Origin: Cryptomeria japonica
Lineage: Eukaryota > Streptophyta > Pinopsida > Cupressales > Cupressaceae
Direction of reading: 5' to 3'
Assembly: GCF_030272615.1 (NCBI RefSeq)
Contig: NC_081415.1
Coordinates: 103,160,796-103,224,795 of the forward strand
DNA: 64,000 bases
Shown here: one piece after another, positions 25,035-39,300 of the stretch
Layout of the letters: each line of letters opens with the position of its first letter
Numbering within the stretch: the first letter of the stretch is position 1
The notes under the pieces: model-generated
Seen by the model: only the letters and a program-made list of their open reading frames with translations
Databases searched by the model: none
Told to the model about the DNA's origin: nothing
Program-made: the position numbers and the translations under genes

Positions 25035-25640
25035 CTTGAGAAATCAGGATACTAAATTATACAGCCTGAGTCTATAGACCTAAACCAGAGGCAGAATTTA
25101 ACTACCGTGAGCTCCAATGATTAATCTACCAAAGGCTAATTGAAGATGAAAGAAGCAAAGATCATCTATAAATAGCTGAAGCTCTTGATTGTAATAATTC
25201 CTTCTCTAACCATATTAATTCCTTTAAATTTTTTTAAATCTTTCGTATATCTTTGCAAATCTTTCCCATACTTGCACTAGTGTGCAAAATTGGAAACATG
25301 TATAAACCAGTACCAAATACCATATTGGAAGCCATGGGGGCAGAGTGGATTGTAGTTAGTGACAAGACATATATTAAATGACCAACATTATCAATCGTGA
25401 CATTTGATACGTGTCTATTGAATCCAATTTCATTCCGAGCACTTTCTGGAGAACTACATTCTCTTTAGGAATTTGGGTCAAAATAAAACTTCAACCATTG
25501 ATCTACGACCATCGAACGGTTTAAAACCATTGATGGATTTTAGGTACGAGTGACGTGTCAATGAGGTCGTGCTTATCAATACATCGTGTAGAGTCCGAAC
25601 TCAATGTGATGTGCCTTGTCTATTAATGGCAGCGAATTCA
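25035..25640. other. Spacer with possible element debris
   Basis: No gene seen. The text near 25490-25560 ('ccattgatctacgaccatc', 'gaacggtttaaaaccattg') resembles in style the repeat core at 21.3-22.3 kb but is not a clear copy. Confidence 0.4.
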
Positions 25641-26022
25641 TGAAATCGCCAATAAAATATATTTTTCCATAAATAACGAAATATTAGCCAAACAAATTAA
25701 ATAATTTTCAAATGGTGGATAAAAATCGCCAATACACTTAAATAATTTTTCCTTTCGAGAAAAAATTTCTACGCATACACTTATATATTTGTTCCTTTAA
25801 ATGAAAAACATTCGCCTCCTACAATATATATTTCCCCCACAGAACAAGGTTATTCGCCAGAATTTTGTGGAATTTTTGTGTACCTTAGAAAAAATCGCGA
25901 ATACAAATTAATTTTTTTCCAACTTTGAAAAAAACATTCGCCATCAATATGAAAATTCCCCCACCAACCCCCCCCCCCAAAATAAAAAATAAAAAATAAA
26001 AAATAACGCCTGATTCGCCAAG
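25641..26022 (+). repeat. Array of dispersed TTCGCC/ATCGCC words (second cluster)
   Basis: The words recur near 25645, 25725, 25811, 25853, 25937 and 26014 on the plus strand, plus a variant 'atcgcgaa' at 25894, in otherwise A/T- and C-run-rich sequence. This is the same word, at similar density and on the same strand, as the cluster at 12.55-13.1 kb. Confidence 0.55.
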
Positions 26023-26734
26023 GTTTTACACTTTTGCCCAAGGGGTGCTTTCTTAAAGTTCTTCCTGCTCGATGGGGAAAAAAGAAGAAGCTGCAGGGAG
26101 GAGTAGAGGTGTCAGTGGCCGAGGAGTGTGGAGCAAGTGGTGGTGTGAGCCGCCTTGTGAGAGAAGGGTTGAAGCCCTTTTTCTAGTGTTTTATGTTTGT
26201 TGTCAATCTTTTTGGTAATGCAATATTTTGGACCAATTTTTTTGGTGTAGCTAGAAATTATACATATGGGTGTTTGTAAATGACATGCAAGCCCCGTGGA
26301 AGATATTGATGTAAATTCATCATAAGGGTAGTTTTTTAGAGTGTTTGTAGGTTTGGGCGGGTTTTGTTTTGGCATTGATGGGTTTTTTTTGTCCTCTCCT
26401 ATCGCAATTTGGTTGGCATTCTTTTTTTTTTATACCAACTTTTAAAAATGGTTTAATTTCTATATGGGGGTTCATGTGATAAGCATAGTCGGATGCAAAA
26501 AGTAGTAAAGTATGGTCCGAGAGAGTGGATTTTTTTTAAGTCTTTTAAAAACTTCGGTTACAACTATGTATATTTCCTTTTATATATTAGTAAAACTAAT
26601 ATTTTTTACCAACCAAAAACAACTATTAGATTAGTTATCCTCATGCAATTTAATAATATAAAAGTTTGATAATAAGATAATGTTATTAATAATATAGTAC
26701 TAATATTTATAATAAATTAATAAATAATAACATA

Positions 26735-26765
<31 letters not shown>

Positions 26766-28318
26766 TATAGTATAATTTTTTATTTAAATGTCATAGCTTT
26801 TAATATTTTATTTTCTCATTCCTTTTCTTTTTTTAAAGATTTTTAAATGTTCATATATGCCATGAAAATATATTAGGGTTTCTTGTGTTTTAGTTTCTCA
26901 TATTTTCTTTTTGTTTGCATCAGTGTTCAATGCTTCTTGATGTATGTGATCCGGTTCCCTCTATGATTGGTTATTTATATTAGGGTTCATGTGTATGTAT
27001 GAGAGAAAAAAAGGCTCACTTTTTTTTTTCATGTATTTGCAAAGCAAATGTCTAAGATACAAGCCCAACCTTTTAGATGGAATTAGAGGAAAAAATGTAC
27101 ATAGTATAAATTTTCATTTAATTTTATGTGCATTTTGAACAAAGAATTACTACACTAAGATATTAGCAAATGATGCAATCTTGTGTCAAGTATGTCTTAT
27201 TCTATTAGCCTTCATCTCTCTTTGATTATACACGTTCCCAAATTCAAATCATAATTACCAATTTTTACACTTCCATGCATTCAACCTTTATTGCACCTCA
27301 AATGTGCGTGTTGTGAGTGTGTGTATATATAACAATATTTTAGTTATTATAATATTAAAATTATTAAGCCGAGAGGCTTCTACAATGGCAGCAAATTTAT
27401 GCGTTAACATTTGGGGGTTTTCAGTAATTTTGATGGTCACTCGGGAGTTTTCAATTAATTTACATTGTTACTTATTAATATAAGATTATTATATTATATA
27501 ATATATGATTAATATATTATATAATATAAGATTAATATACTATATAATGAAATGGTTATTGAGACGGTTTCACAGGATTGAGTGATTAAAAATTCCAGAA
27601 ACCTATTGTTCCACTCTTCAAATTGAAATCTTGTGAATTTCAAAGAAGGGATCAATTACACAGCAAAAACAGGTATGTAACTTTGTTTTAATAAAATTTA
27701 GTTTTTGACTCTCAGTTTTCTCAGAAACTAACTCTGTTTTTTTATTGTTACTGGACTCTATTCGAATAACAGAGAGGGTCTCCTGGGTGGCTTAAACAAC
27801 TTCAACATCCTTTTCAGATACAGGTATTTGATTTTTCCTCATGCTATACCTATCATTTTTTATCCTTTCTAAATTCTTCATTTTTTATCCTTTCTAAATT
27901 CTTTATATTTGATGTTTCTCCATTGCAATACTTCATAAATTATTTCATGTGGATGAATTGTTTGATTGTGTTACACATGATGAAGAGAAGAATACTAAAT
28001 ATTTGTAAACATCAAAACCACGAGAAACACATTCTATCTATTATAGAAACAATTAAAGTTGGTGACAATTCTAACATTTCAAAACTGGAAACATGAAGAT
28101 AACTTTAACAAAATCTGCATATAAAGTGAATCTAACTAACTTGGCTGTAAATTTTTGTGGGGAAATTTAAGGCATGGGAATTAAATAAAAAAGCAATCAG
28201 ACAATTTGCCCTTGCTGCTTCAAGTCACTATATTAGAAGTCAAGTTGCTCTTTAAGTTGAGCAGGTTTTGTTATTTTGTAATTTTACATTACTCATCCTC
28301 TAGCTGATTTTGGAATGG
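26023..28318. other. AT-rich region with a short (AT) run and no gene
   Basis: It contains a TA-dinucleotide run near 26737-26762 and AT-palindromic text near 27480-27545. Open frames are short and unconvincing. Confidence 0.5.
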
Positions 28319-29254
28319 CACCCCTGACACCCTGGCACTCTGTCAGAAACACATATCAGTTATCACACAGAACTGAATCAAGACGATTCTACCATTGGAG
28401 ATAGGTATTGAACATTTCTATTCAATATTAGAGTTAGCATTCAATTAGGTTTATAAATAAATCTATATTTTAATTGATGATTTATTTATAAAAAAATTAA
28501 AAAAAGAAAAAAGAGTCTGATTTTGGAATTTAAATTGATTTACAAGGGAAAGGGAAAATGGAATATAAATGTTACTTATATATTTTATGATCATAAACCT
28601 AATTGAACGCTAACTCTAATATTGAATAGAAATGTTACTTATATATTTTATGATAGTAGACCTAATTGAATCCTAACTCTAATATATTTTATTTAATGGA
28701 ATACAAATGTTACTTATATATTTTATGATAATAAAATATATTCCATTTCTTTTAACCTTAACTATAACCCTAAAATTATGCCCTAACTATAGCTTGAATT
28801 GTCATATAACCATAATTTAACACTTATAGAAAGGAAATAAAAATGTTAATTAATCTATTCTATTGAATTTTTCATCTCACTTTTCTTCTGTCCACCATTT
28901 TATAAATGGAATATAAATGTTACTTATATATTTTATGATCATAAACCTAATTGAACGCTAACTCTAATATTGAATAGAAATGTTACTTATATATTTTATG
29001 ATAGTAGACCTAATTGAACCCTAACTCTAATATATTTTATTTAATGGAATACAAATGTTACGTATATATTTTATGATAATAAAATATATTCCATTTCTTT
29101 TAACCTTAACTATAACCCTAAAATTATGCCCTAACTATATCTTGAATTGTCATATAACCATAATTTAACACTAATTATAGAAAGGAAATAAAAATGTTAA
29201 TTAATCTATTCTATTGAATTTTTCATCTCACTTTTCTTCTGTCCACCATTTTAT
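28319..29254. repeat. Duplicated block with 348-bp tandem unit containing CCCTAA words
   Basis: A unit starting at 28561 repeats at 28909 (period 348 bp) with few differences. It contains 'taaccttaactataaccc' and 'atgccctaactata', that is, telomere-like CCCTAA words. The block preceding it (28319-28560) and one unit recur at 30449-30898. Confidence 0.85.
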
Positions 29255-30448
29255 TTCCCTCTCAATTGTCACTGGTCTCTATCACTATAATAGTTAATTT
29301 TGAATGAGCATCTGCCATCCAATCTTTTGAAGGTTTATCTTGTGCTCAACCATTTGTTGATCAACACGAAATTGATGTATTGTCTGAGCAAGAGTGATTG
29401 GGCGTCTTGCAATTACCAGGGGGATTCTTTTGTATAGAAATGACATGGAAGAACGCTATTTAGCTATATTTCGATCTATTGGAGTTGAACTATATTTGAT
29501 CAAGGGACTGGCACATATTCCTGAAAACTTATACAGGATATTTGTTGGAAGTTAAATTAATCCTCCTTCAACTTGCAAACTCTAAGATGCTTTACAAATG
29601 CTAATGAAACTCTCCTTTCTTTCTTTAGTTGTGTTTCCTCAAGATGAAGAAATAAATCTTTAAAATCGGCTTAAACTGTGGATTGGCAAAATTTAATTCT
29701 CAATCAAGCATGACTTTAATTGATCATATTAATTTTTGGATAACACGTGATGAAATTATTATTGCAATATAGTTTGACTAAAGTGTCTATGTATGACTGG
29801 GTAGCAAGGACTATGTGCTGCACTTTTCGCAATCTTATGTATTTCATCTTTAATCATTCTCTAGGATTTAAAACAAATCTTCTTCTGACTGGGTAGCAAG
29901 GTCTACTTGCTACAATTTTCCTAATCTTATGTATTTCACCTTTAATCATTCTCTAGGATTTAAAGCTTCTTTTTTCTAAATTTCATTTGGCATATGTGAA
30001 GGCGAAAACCAGATTGTTCACTAAATAGATAAAAATAATATAAATATAAAATTGTTTATTGTGTTTTATTTTTTCCCATCTTTTAAATTAGATTTCTAAA
30101 AGAAAAAAGTTACAGATCTTTTGCTAATAAATGTATGAGTCAATTTTATCTCTACCATGCCTTTCGAAAATGTTCTTGAATCTCTACAAGTGAGTCAATT
30201 TTATCTCTACCATTGCTTTGATTTAACTCTTCACAAACGACACCATGTAATCATAAAAAGGTTGAAAACAATTTATGAGAAATCAGCGAATCATAAACGG
30301 GTTGAAAGCAATTGAGTCTGTCTGTAACCGTAACTGGCACGACATATGGGACACTGCTGCTTTCTTTTTGTTGAGTGTATAATGATACACATGCTTGCAT
30401 GCCAATGCTTTTACTTCCACACCTCTTTCAATTGAATCAAGGCAAATT
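29255..30448. other. Spacer between two copies of the duplicated block
   Basis: No gene recognised. A small duplication ('gactgggtagcaaggactatgtgctgc'-like text near 29795, repeated near 29888) is present. Confidence 0.45.
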
Positions 30449-31150
30449 GCACCCCTGACACCCTGGCACTCTGTCAGAAACACATATCAGTTATCACACA
30501 GAACTGAATCAAGATGATTCTACCATTGGAGATAGGTATTTATAAAAAACTTAAAAAAAGAAAAAAGAGTTTGATTTTGGAATTTAAATTGATTTACGAG
30601 GGAAAGGGAAAATGGAATATAAATGTTACTTATATATTTTATGATCATAAACCGCTAACTCTAATATTGAATAGAAATGTTACTTATATATTTTATGATA
30701 GTAGACCTAATTGAACCCTAACTCTAATATATTTTATTTAATGGAATACAAATGTTACTTATATATTTTATGATCATAAAATATATTCCATTTCTTTTAA
30801 CCTTAACTATAACCCTAAAATTATGCCCTAACTATAGCTTGAATTGTCATATAACCATAATTTAACACTAATTATAGAAAGGAAATAAAAATGTTACTTA
30901 TATATCTATAAACAATTTAGAAAGTTTATATTTAAACTTGATTTATGTATAAATTTTTTTGGTATTATTTTCTATTCCATTATATTCTAACTCTAATATT
31001 AAGGTTATAGTTGGTTATAGTTAGGTTTCAATTATGGTTATAGTTAGGTTTCAATTATGATCATATTCCATTTCTTTTAACCTTAACTATAACCCTAAAA
31101 TTATGCCCTAACTATAACTTGAATCGTCATATAACTATAATTAAGAACTA
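30449..31150. repeat. Second copy of the 28.3-kb block, with a partial third copy
   Basis: 30449-30898 matches 28319-28895 with about 75 bp missing. A shorter piece carrying the 'ccttaactataaccctaa' text recurs near 31074-31145. It ends about 600 bp upstream of the Helitron gene. Confidence 0.85.
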
Positions 31151-31644
31151 ACATGAAGTTAATTTTTTGTTTTGGATTTGAATAATGATGTATGCATAAT
31201 ATAATTAAGATTTTAACTTTAACAAAAATAATGCATGAACATATTGAGATTTTGGCAACCAAAAATAAATGTATTTAATGTAATCAACTCCAAGAATATA
31301 TTGTTTCAAATCTTGCATTGTACAAACATTTTGTATTTTTTGACTGCAATAATTTTAGATGCAAATTCTCTAAACGGGCCAACAAGTCCCTCCAGTCCAT
31401 TATTTTTGTATAGTTGTAGTCTGTTTCAATTAGGTTCGGTTTTACTTGACTTATGCTCTCTATGGTTGTCACCTCTTAGAATATTCTAAAGTGCCAACAA
31501 AAACAAATGTAATTAGGGTGTTTATCCATATACCGTGGATGTGATGAGATTCAAAATATAGATTTTAGCTTAAGAAATAGAACCATTTGAGCACGGAGAT
31601 AGGAATCCTTTAACATCAATAGGGTTTCAATAGGGTTAGTGTTA

Positions 31645-31670
31645 GATATATAGAGCTATATATACACTTA
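31645..31670 (+). promoter_or_regulatory. Possible TATA box of the Helitron gene
   Basis: 'gctatatatacac' lies about 100 bp upstream of the ATG at 31758, the usual distance plus a short leader. AT-rich surroundings make chance occurrence likely. Confidence 0.3.
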
Positions 31671-33030
31671 GATGAGGTTATAATAATTTTTAAAACAATA
31701 ATTTTTTTAGACAATGATATAGAGAACATGATTTATAAAATAATTGTTTTTGTAGCTATGAATCCAACAAATGTAAACTTTGATAGGGAAGAGGAAAGAA
31801 GGCAATATCGAAGAGCATATCAAAGGAAATATCAAAGACGACAGCGAGAACAAATGACAGATGCTCAAAGAGAGGATGAGAGAAGAAGACACAATGAAAC
31901 TCAAAGACAAAGATATGCAAGATGAAGGTTAGAAACGATAGTACGAGAATTAGAATCTGTAGAAGGAGAACAAGGCAATATGAACAGAAATATTCATCGA
32001 AGAACATCTGAGGAAGTCTCTCATTCTGAAATGGGAGGAAGGAATCAATTTGATTTTGAATCAAGTGGGAGGTATAATCAACCGATAACAACATATATGG
32101 AATTGAATCTTCTAAATGAAAATTCAAGGACAGTGGAACATGTGCCTGAAACAGTTTATCATGCAAGTCAAATTAATGAACATTTAACCACACAAGCCAA
32201 TGTAGAAAATATACAAAACATGAATTGTGTTCTTCACAATGATTTCAGAAGATTCCAGTTGCAGTTTCGAAATCAATTAGATAGCTTTAGAGTGTCGAAC
32301 ATGTGCTACATTTGTCAAGAATGTTATCTAGGAATGAAAGTATCACATAGCTTGGAAGGTCCAGTATGTAACAGATGTCGACAAGAAAGAGGGAATCATA
32401 GATTCTCGGCGTCAAATAATATGGACCCTGGACCACAACCAGAAGAACTTACAAATTTGACTCAAGTAGAAGAAATGTTGATTGCACGTGTCAGCCCCAT
32501 ACTACAAGTTACACATGCAACAAGCGGTCAATATAAATATAAAGGGCACATGATAAGTTTCCCCCAAAATGTAGAGCATGTGTCGAAAAAATTGCCACAT
32601 TTGATAGAAAACTTACCAATCATCATTGTTCGAAGGAGGGATCAACATGGAACAAACTATAACTTTACAGTTAATAGGGATCGTGTGTAGAGGGCACTCA
32701 AATACAAAATAGAGCATGATAGATTTTACTTTGATGTTACAATTGATGAAAATGCTCTCAATCATCTATCAACAGATTTTGATGAGAATATTTTTAATAA
32801 ATTGAAGACCGTGCATATGGAATTTGATTCAGATGCAAATGAGATCATATTTGTGGGTCCAATCATGGAGATAGATGATGGTAATATAATAGAGCATACA
32901 ACATCAATGGCTTCAAGACCACCTAATACCCAGAGAGAAATGGAATTAATCCATGCATGGATTAATAACCCTAATTCAAATCCTACTGCACTGATAGATT
33001 GGTCGAGCATTGGTGCATCTCCAATAAATG

Positions 33031-33035
33031 AATAC
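33031..33035. other. Target-site duplication AATAC, left copy
   Basis: AATAC sits directly before the first base of the left LTR and again directly after the last base of the right LTR (41044-41048). A 5-bp duplication is the normal mark of LTR-retrotransposon integrase. Confidence 0.95.
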
Positions 33036-34478
33036 TGTGTAGGAGAAAAAGTGACACTTAAGCAAACATGCCCTAATCTCACTTTCAACCACACACTTGT
33101 GGAATACGAAAGAGCCTAGAGGTATCACACAATTGGCTACTTCTTTTTGTGAAAGAGAGAGCCACGGGCTACCTATTAGGATTTCTATTCCTTTGTTGTA
33201 ATTGAAAGATAAAATGATGCAAGTTCAATCCCTAACCCCAAAGTGCAAGTATGAACTAATAACAAGATTGCAGAATTGAACTTAAATGATGGAAAGCTAT
33301 AAACACAAGGACAAGAAAAGAATGCAAATGCATACCCGGAGTTAAAATCTGAGTGAAAATGTTTGGGACGGGGGTGCGGGCGCCACTGTCCTGATTCTGC
33401 CCCTGAAACTGCTCCGAAAACTGTTGTTTTGCACTCTGGAAAAGCTGTCAAAAATGCTGAAAATGTTGTCTATCAGGAGGACCAGGGCGCCCAACACCCC
33501 TGTCCCAGGGACCAGGGCGCCCAGCGCCCCTGTCCTGGCAGGACCAGGGCGCCCCACGCCCCTGTCCTGGTCTTTTGCTCTGAAATTTGGTGGGAAGGTC
33601 GGTCTCAGTCTGCTTTTCTCGGATTTGCAACCTGCGGCGTCGTCCGAGTCCCAAAACCTGCACTTATATCTGAAAAGGTGTTTGGGTGGCTATATAGGGT
33701 TTTGCCTTAGTCAAACCCCTGCTTCGGTGATTTCCACCCAACCCTCAAGGGAGGGGTACAAGCCAATCTTCAGTCGGTAATCTCCTATTGTTCTTCAATG
33801 TCTTCCAAGCCCTAAATGAATGAATGAAATTGATGAATGCTTGATAGATGGATGTTGAATGTTGTTGAAGTCTTCAAAGATCTGCTCTTTCGCTGCATAT
33901 GAGGTCCTGGAAATCAAAAATCGGGTCCCTTCAAATGAAGAAAGAGAGCTCTTATGTAGGAAACCCTAGGTCGTAATTTCGACTTTTGGCCGACCTAGAG
34001 ATTGAATATCCTGCCAATTTCTTGGGGTTAAGCTTTATTTTATGATTGGATCACGCTCCTAAAATTTCGAGAAAAATATCCAGGACCATGTGCACTCCGG
34101 GCGCCATGGTCCCGACAACTTTTCACCAAATTTTCAGGGCCGTCGGATATGATGATTTTAGAGAGAATCCCGAAGTTACAGGTGATTTCGAGATGTTTTG
34201 ACCCCCGAAACCAAGCCCCCAAGTTCGAAATAGGACTTAATTAGGGTTTTTGATTAAATGATGTATTGGAGGAATAAAATGAAAAGGGCACACTTTAATG
34301 AAAGGGCCCAACTTTATGATGTGTAAGATGATGAAATAGAACCTTAGACCTAATTAATTTGATTAATTAAGTGCTAAAGGGGAAATGCAATGCAAAATAC
34401 AAAATGCGCCAAGGCGGGTGCTAAACTAGGTGTGAAATTGTACCACCCTAGCAAGTGCGTACAATTTACGACGCTACA
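33036..34478 (-). repeat. 3' LTR of the nested element (left copy, 1,443 bp)
   Basis: Starts TGTGTAGGAG and ends GACGCTACA on the plus strand. It matches the right copy throughout with scattered substitutions and one extra 30-bp GC-rich unit. Short ORFs inside it on both strands are shadows of the repeat and match no protein family. Confidence 0.95.
33481..33570. repeat. Three GC-rich 30-32-bp tandem units inside the left LTR
   Basis: Units begin 'accagggcgccc' at 33481, 33511 and 33543. The right LTR has two units (40076 and 40108). The unit is GC-rich in a very AT-rich window. Confidence 0.9.
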
Positions 34479-36302
34479 TTTAGCCCCCACTTTAGCGGTC
34501 ATATGAACACTACGTGCATATGCAAGCTAAAGTACAGAAAAGTAAACATTATTTGAAAAAGGATATATCCATAAGTCTGTCGAATGAAGCCCCCAGTGGT
34601 ATCTGCAGTACACAGTTAGGAACCGCACCCTACAAAACACACGTTAGATCACAAAATCACCTAATGCTTACTAAGGAAGGTGATGAAAATTCGAGGGTAG
34701 CTATATGCCCCCCCCTGTTTCGGCTTGCTAATTTTAGTGAGTTGAAACAGGGTATCATGTTTACCACTTCGAATTGTTAAAGAATATTGATGACAAATGC
34801 TCACAAGAAGATTTGATATGAGATCAAAAAACTAATGGAGAATCATTTGGTAAGAAAGAGGACTAAATCTCAATTCCAACACAACAAAGGGTATGAGGAT
34901 TTGAGAGTTCTCTAACACAAGATGAAGGATGTAAATGGAAACAAAATGCAAAGAGAAGAAAAGAAAGGAGAAAAGCATGAATACACACATTGGTGATCCA
35001 TGAGAAGAATAGTGAGAGAGAAAACATGGACTTCTCGCCCCTAGATCTTGTCTAGGTGATCCATGGGAAAAGAACATGGAAAACTAGCCCCTAGAGTCTG
35101 TCTAGGTGATCCATGTAAGGGAGGAGAGTGAGAAAGTCTAGCCTTATGCCGCTAGTTCCACTCAACCTCATGCATATGTGTGTAAGTGAGGTTAGAAGCA
35201 CCTCATAGGAGTCTATGCCCGAGTATGCTACAACCTGTATATGTATAGTACAAAAATGTGACATCTCGCTCTAAGAGTCTGTGCTCTGGTTCCGAGAATG
35301 ACCCATTGCTCAAAAAGTGTAATGTTTATGTCATAAGCAAAGTAGAACAAGGATACCTACCTTCATCACAAAAGAAGATACCCCAAAAATGCAACAATGT
35401 CATAGATCCAAGCAAGAGAGTTTTACACTCTTTAAGCAAGGATAAGATAGTTGAAAAAGGGATATCTTGTAGTATGTGTAAAGGAGATCCTTAGAGGAGA
35501 AGAGATCTTTGTACAAAAGACACCTATCCCCGAGAGGAATTGTCTTAGACAAATATAACATCTTCTTAGAGTAAGACAAAGAAGAGAATAAGAATGCAAT
35601 ACTTCCTTCTTTTGCGAGGTGAAAGTGATTCTTAATGAAGGATGACGCTCCTTTTAACCCAATTGGGAGAGTGAATTCATTATAGATGTATCTTACCAAG
35701 TGCAAAAGAGGTTGTAGTCAAGGACTTACACCTCTTGTAAGAGAGAATCCTTTAACAAACAACAACAAATGCATACAAGGAATAACATCAAGTAATAAAG
35801 TTCACACCATCCACAAAATAGGAAAAAGTGGATCCTTAGATAAAAATAAGGAAAGATCATTGCCTCCCAAGGATAAGGACAATGAGAAGGACTTACACAA
35901 TCTTCTAGGGAGAGATTTAGACATAAGAAAAATGTACTACATACTCACATGAGTTCGTGCAAGCAAGACATTAGTGTATGTAAAATGCTCCTCACAAGAA
36001 GTGGGTAGGATAAGAAAGAGGATACACATCTTCTCCCATATCTAGGAAAAGAGGATTCTAAAGAAAAGATGATCAATATTTCCACACTATTACCCCAGAG
36101 GGAAATTTTAACCATAAAAAGAAGAGATGTATGAAATCACTCTTGTCCCCATAGGAACAAGAGATAACATAGAAAATTAGGCTATTATGTTGCTTCAAAA
36201 ATATGATTGCACTTGAAATTGTACCATCATGAATGACAATGAGCCCCCAGTAAATGAGCTACCAATGTCACATAATGATGAGTAACATAATAGCCATTAA
36301 TG
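34479..36302. other. Non-coding 3' part of the nested element
   Basis: No long ORF on either strand. A local repeat of 'tctaggtgatccatg' occurs near 35050 and 35100. The polypurine tract lies at its left edge (34479-34493). Confidence 0.7.
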
Positions 36303-39300
36303 TTATTTAAAGATATGATAGAGAATATGACATGCTAAATGCTCAACTATAAGTGAGATCAAAAACATGTATAAAATGATAAAAATTGAAGACGAAAAGT
36401 CACAAGAAATCTTAGAAGAGGGATGAGTGTAATTTATTGGAGCCTTATCCCTGGAGGAAAGGACTTTATGATGAACAGGAGAAAAAGATTCATAAGCGGA
36501 TTTAGAAATTTGAGGGGAGTCATAAAGAGATTTGTTCATCGCCAAGATTTCCTTATGAGGGGGATGAGAGTTGATAGAAGTAGAAGATGATTTAGTTGAA
36601 GTGAGATCATCATCACTACTAAATATAGCATTCACATAAAGAGATGGTCTTTTAGATGCTTTAGTGCGTTTGCAGGGATTATAGCCAAGTCCAAAGGCAT
36701 AATTGTGAAAATTAGTCTCTAGAGGAACTTTTGTCCCTTGTTCATGAGCGCCACAACCATTTCCATGATACCCATGCTTAGCAAAAATGCGAAAACCACG
36801 ACCATAATGATCAGCCATTTCAGGAAGAGAAGGTGGTTTTTCATAGGACAAAGAATCAAACTCTTCAGAATTAGAGATGTGAGGAGAAGAAGTTTGAGAA
36901 GAGGCCACAAAATTATTGTTCATAAGCTCAGGTAAGACTGATTGATCTCTAGTTTCTTCCTTCTTTTTAACTTTAAGCTCTCTAGGAGGAACCCTATATT
37001 CACCTACAAAGGTGGGATTAAAATCAAGAGATCCCCAATCGTCTTCCGCGAGAACCTTCTCAGGATCAAAAGCCTTTTCATGTGTAGACTCAAGTCGAGA
37101 AGGATCTTCTTCAGGAGCTTCAGACTCATCCAAAGAATTTTGATTATTAGAGGGTGATGATTCATCCATAGGTATCTTGTTTAAAGAGTCATCATTAGAA
37201 GAGGAAGATTTAGAAGAACTCCCTTTGGAAGTAGATGTTTGCAAACAAGCTTGAAGATTAGTATCACCTATCAAGGTATATGTCTTATTGTTATAAATAA
37301 ATTTAACTTGTCTATGCAATGTAGAGGGGACAACTTGCATACTGTGAATCCAAGGTCTCCCTAATAACAAGTTGTATGATAGATTTCCCGACATAACATG
37401 GATAGGAGTAGGCAAAGTAACAGGTCCCACTGTGATGGGTAAGGTGATAATACCTAATGAAGACTTAGCCACATTATCAAAGCCTCGAATGGGACGAGAG
37501 TCTGGCTCAATAAGGGATGTATCCACATTCATCTTATGCAATAGATTAATGCTACACACATTAAGGCCAGAACCATTATCTACCAGTGTTCGTCTTATAG
37601 CAGTGTCTTTTATGATAACCACAATCATCAAGGGATCATATTGATGTTGAATTTCACTAGTAGGCAACTCATCTTGAGTAAACACAATTTGAGCTTTAGG
37701 ATTCATCACAGAGTTAACCAAAGACACTATATTACTAGATGTATTAGCTGGAGGAACATTCAAATCCTTCAAGGCATCTTGTAACATTCCATGATGAGCG
37801 GAAGAAGTTTGGATCAAGTCCCAAAGGGATATCTTAGCAGGGGTAGTTTTAAGTTGTTCTATGAGATCATATTCCTTATTAAGCATTTGTGAAATACGCG
37901 GAGCTTGCGGAAGAATTGGTTGAGAAGGAGGAAGTGAAGTTGGGCTAACTGGAGGAGGATTAGGTTGCCTATTGTTTCTTGTGTTATAGGTATGAGCAAC
38001 CGCATGATAACTCTCTCTAGTTAGTTGCTTAGCATACTCATAAGGGCTCTTAGAAGAATAACCTCCTTGCACAGTAATAATAGGTTTCTTAGGCCTGCAA
38101 AAAGAATCATTAGCATAACCACCTTGAACCACTAAGATAGGCTTATTTAAAGGTTGAGAATTTTGAGAAGGACAAGCACCTTGGACAGTGAAGAGAGGTT
38201 TGTTAGGTGTCTCATTCACATGTATCAAATTGATTGAGGATGGTTTAGAGGAATGAACAAAAGTGTTGGAAGAATTATTGATAGTCTTCTCTTGCACTAA
38301 AATCTTATCACGGATCGAATCAATTTTAGGAGAGAGACAAGGGGTACACATTGATGTTCTAGTAGGAAGAGTAATACTAGGAAAGGTCATATCATCCTCT
38401 ATCATCAAAGGATCTACATCATTACTCTCTAAAGTCTCACTTTTGAGAGGGAGATCTTTGAAAGAGATGTTAACCATCTTGCTTTGAACTAGGGTTTCCT
38501 TATGAGTAGAACCAAGTTGAGGAGAGGGAGATGCTTTATTTTTAGAGGGAGAATAATTAAGATTCAAGGAAGGTGAGAAACAATCAAGGGAGTTTTCAAT
38601 CTTGATTTCATCCCCTTTGGCTAGGGTTCTCTCATGGGATAGAGAATAATCTACACCTTCTTCTAATGGTTCATCCCAAATGGTGAAGTGGTTGAAAGGA
38701 ATGTTTGAAGTATTGTCAATTTCGGGAGAGGAGATAACATTGTTTATTAATTCCTCATCCTTAGGAGGGAGAGCATCAATAGATGTGTTAAACTCATCCT
38801 CTTTCCTCAAAATATGTTCAATAAGATCTTTAGGGGAGAGAGAATTAAGGAAATTATTTATTATTTCATCTTCTTTCTCTAAGGGATGCTTATGGATAAG
38901 ACAAACTTTAGGAGAAGGGTAAGCATTTATCATTAATTCATCATCTCTAGTAGAAATTTTGTTGGAAAAGGAAATGCCATCACTAGGAAATGTAGGGATA
39001 ATGTCATCTTCTTGCACAAAAGGATCCTCATGAAGGGAGTGTTTTTTAGGAGGAACATGAACATATTTCTCCAAAGATTCATGCTTAGGAAGGAGATCTT
39101 TGAAAGAAGTGTTCATAACCTCTTGTTGCACTAACATGCCCCCATTGGAAGGACCAACTTTAGGAGAAAATGAGTCAATGTCCATCAATACCTTTTCACT
39201 TAGAGAGGCATCATGTAGGGAAGGTGAAGTAACATTAAGAAAGGTGTTTATGATATCATTCTCTTCCTCTAGGATAGCTAAATAGGAAGGGCACATTTTA

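Noticed and set aside
33342-33780. Several Pro/Arg/Gly-rich ORFs on both strands, repeated at 39937-40345
   Set aside because: They overlap in all frames within the GC-rich part of both LTRs and reflect base composition, not a gene.
36719-39285. Short plus-strand ORFs opposite the 1060-codon ORF
   Set aside because: They are shadows of the minus-strand gene without protein-like composition.
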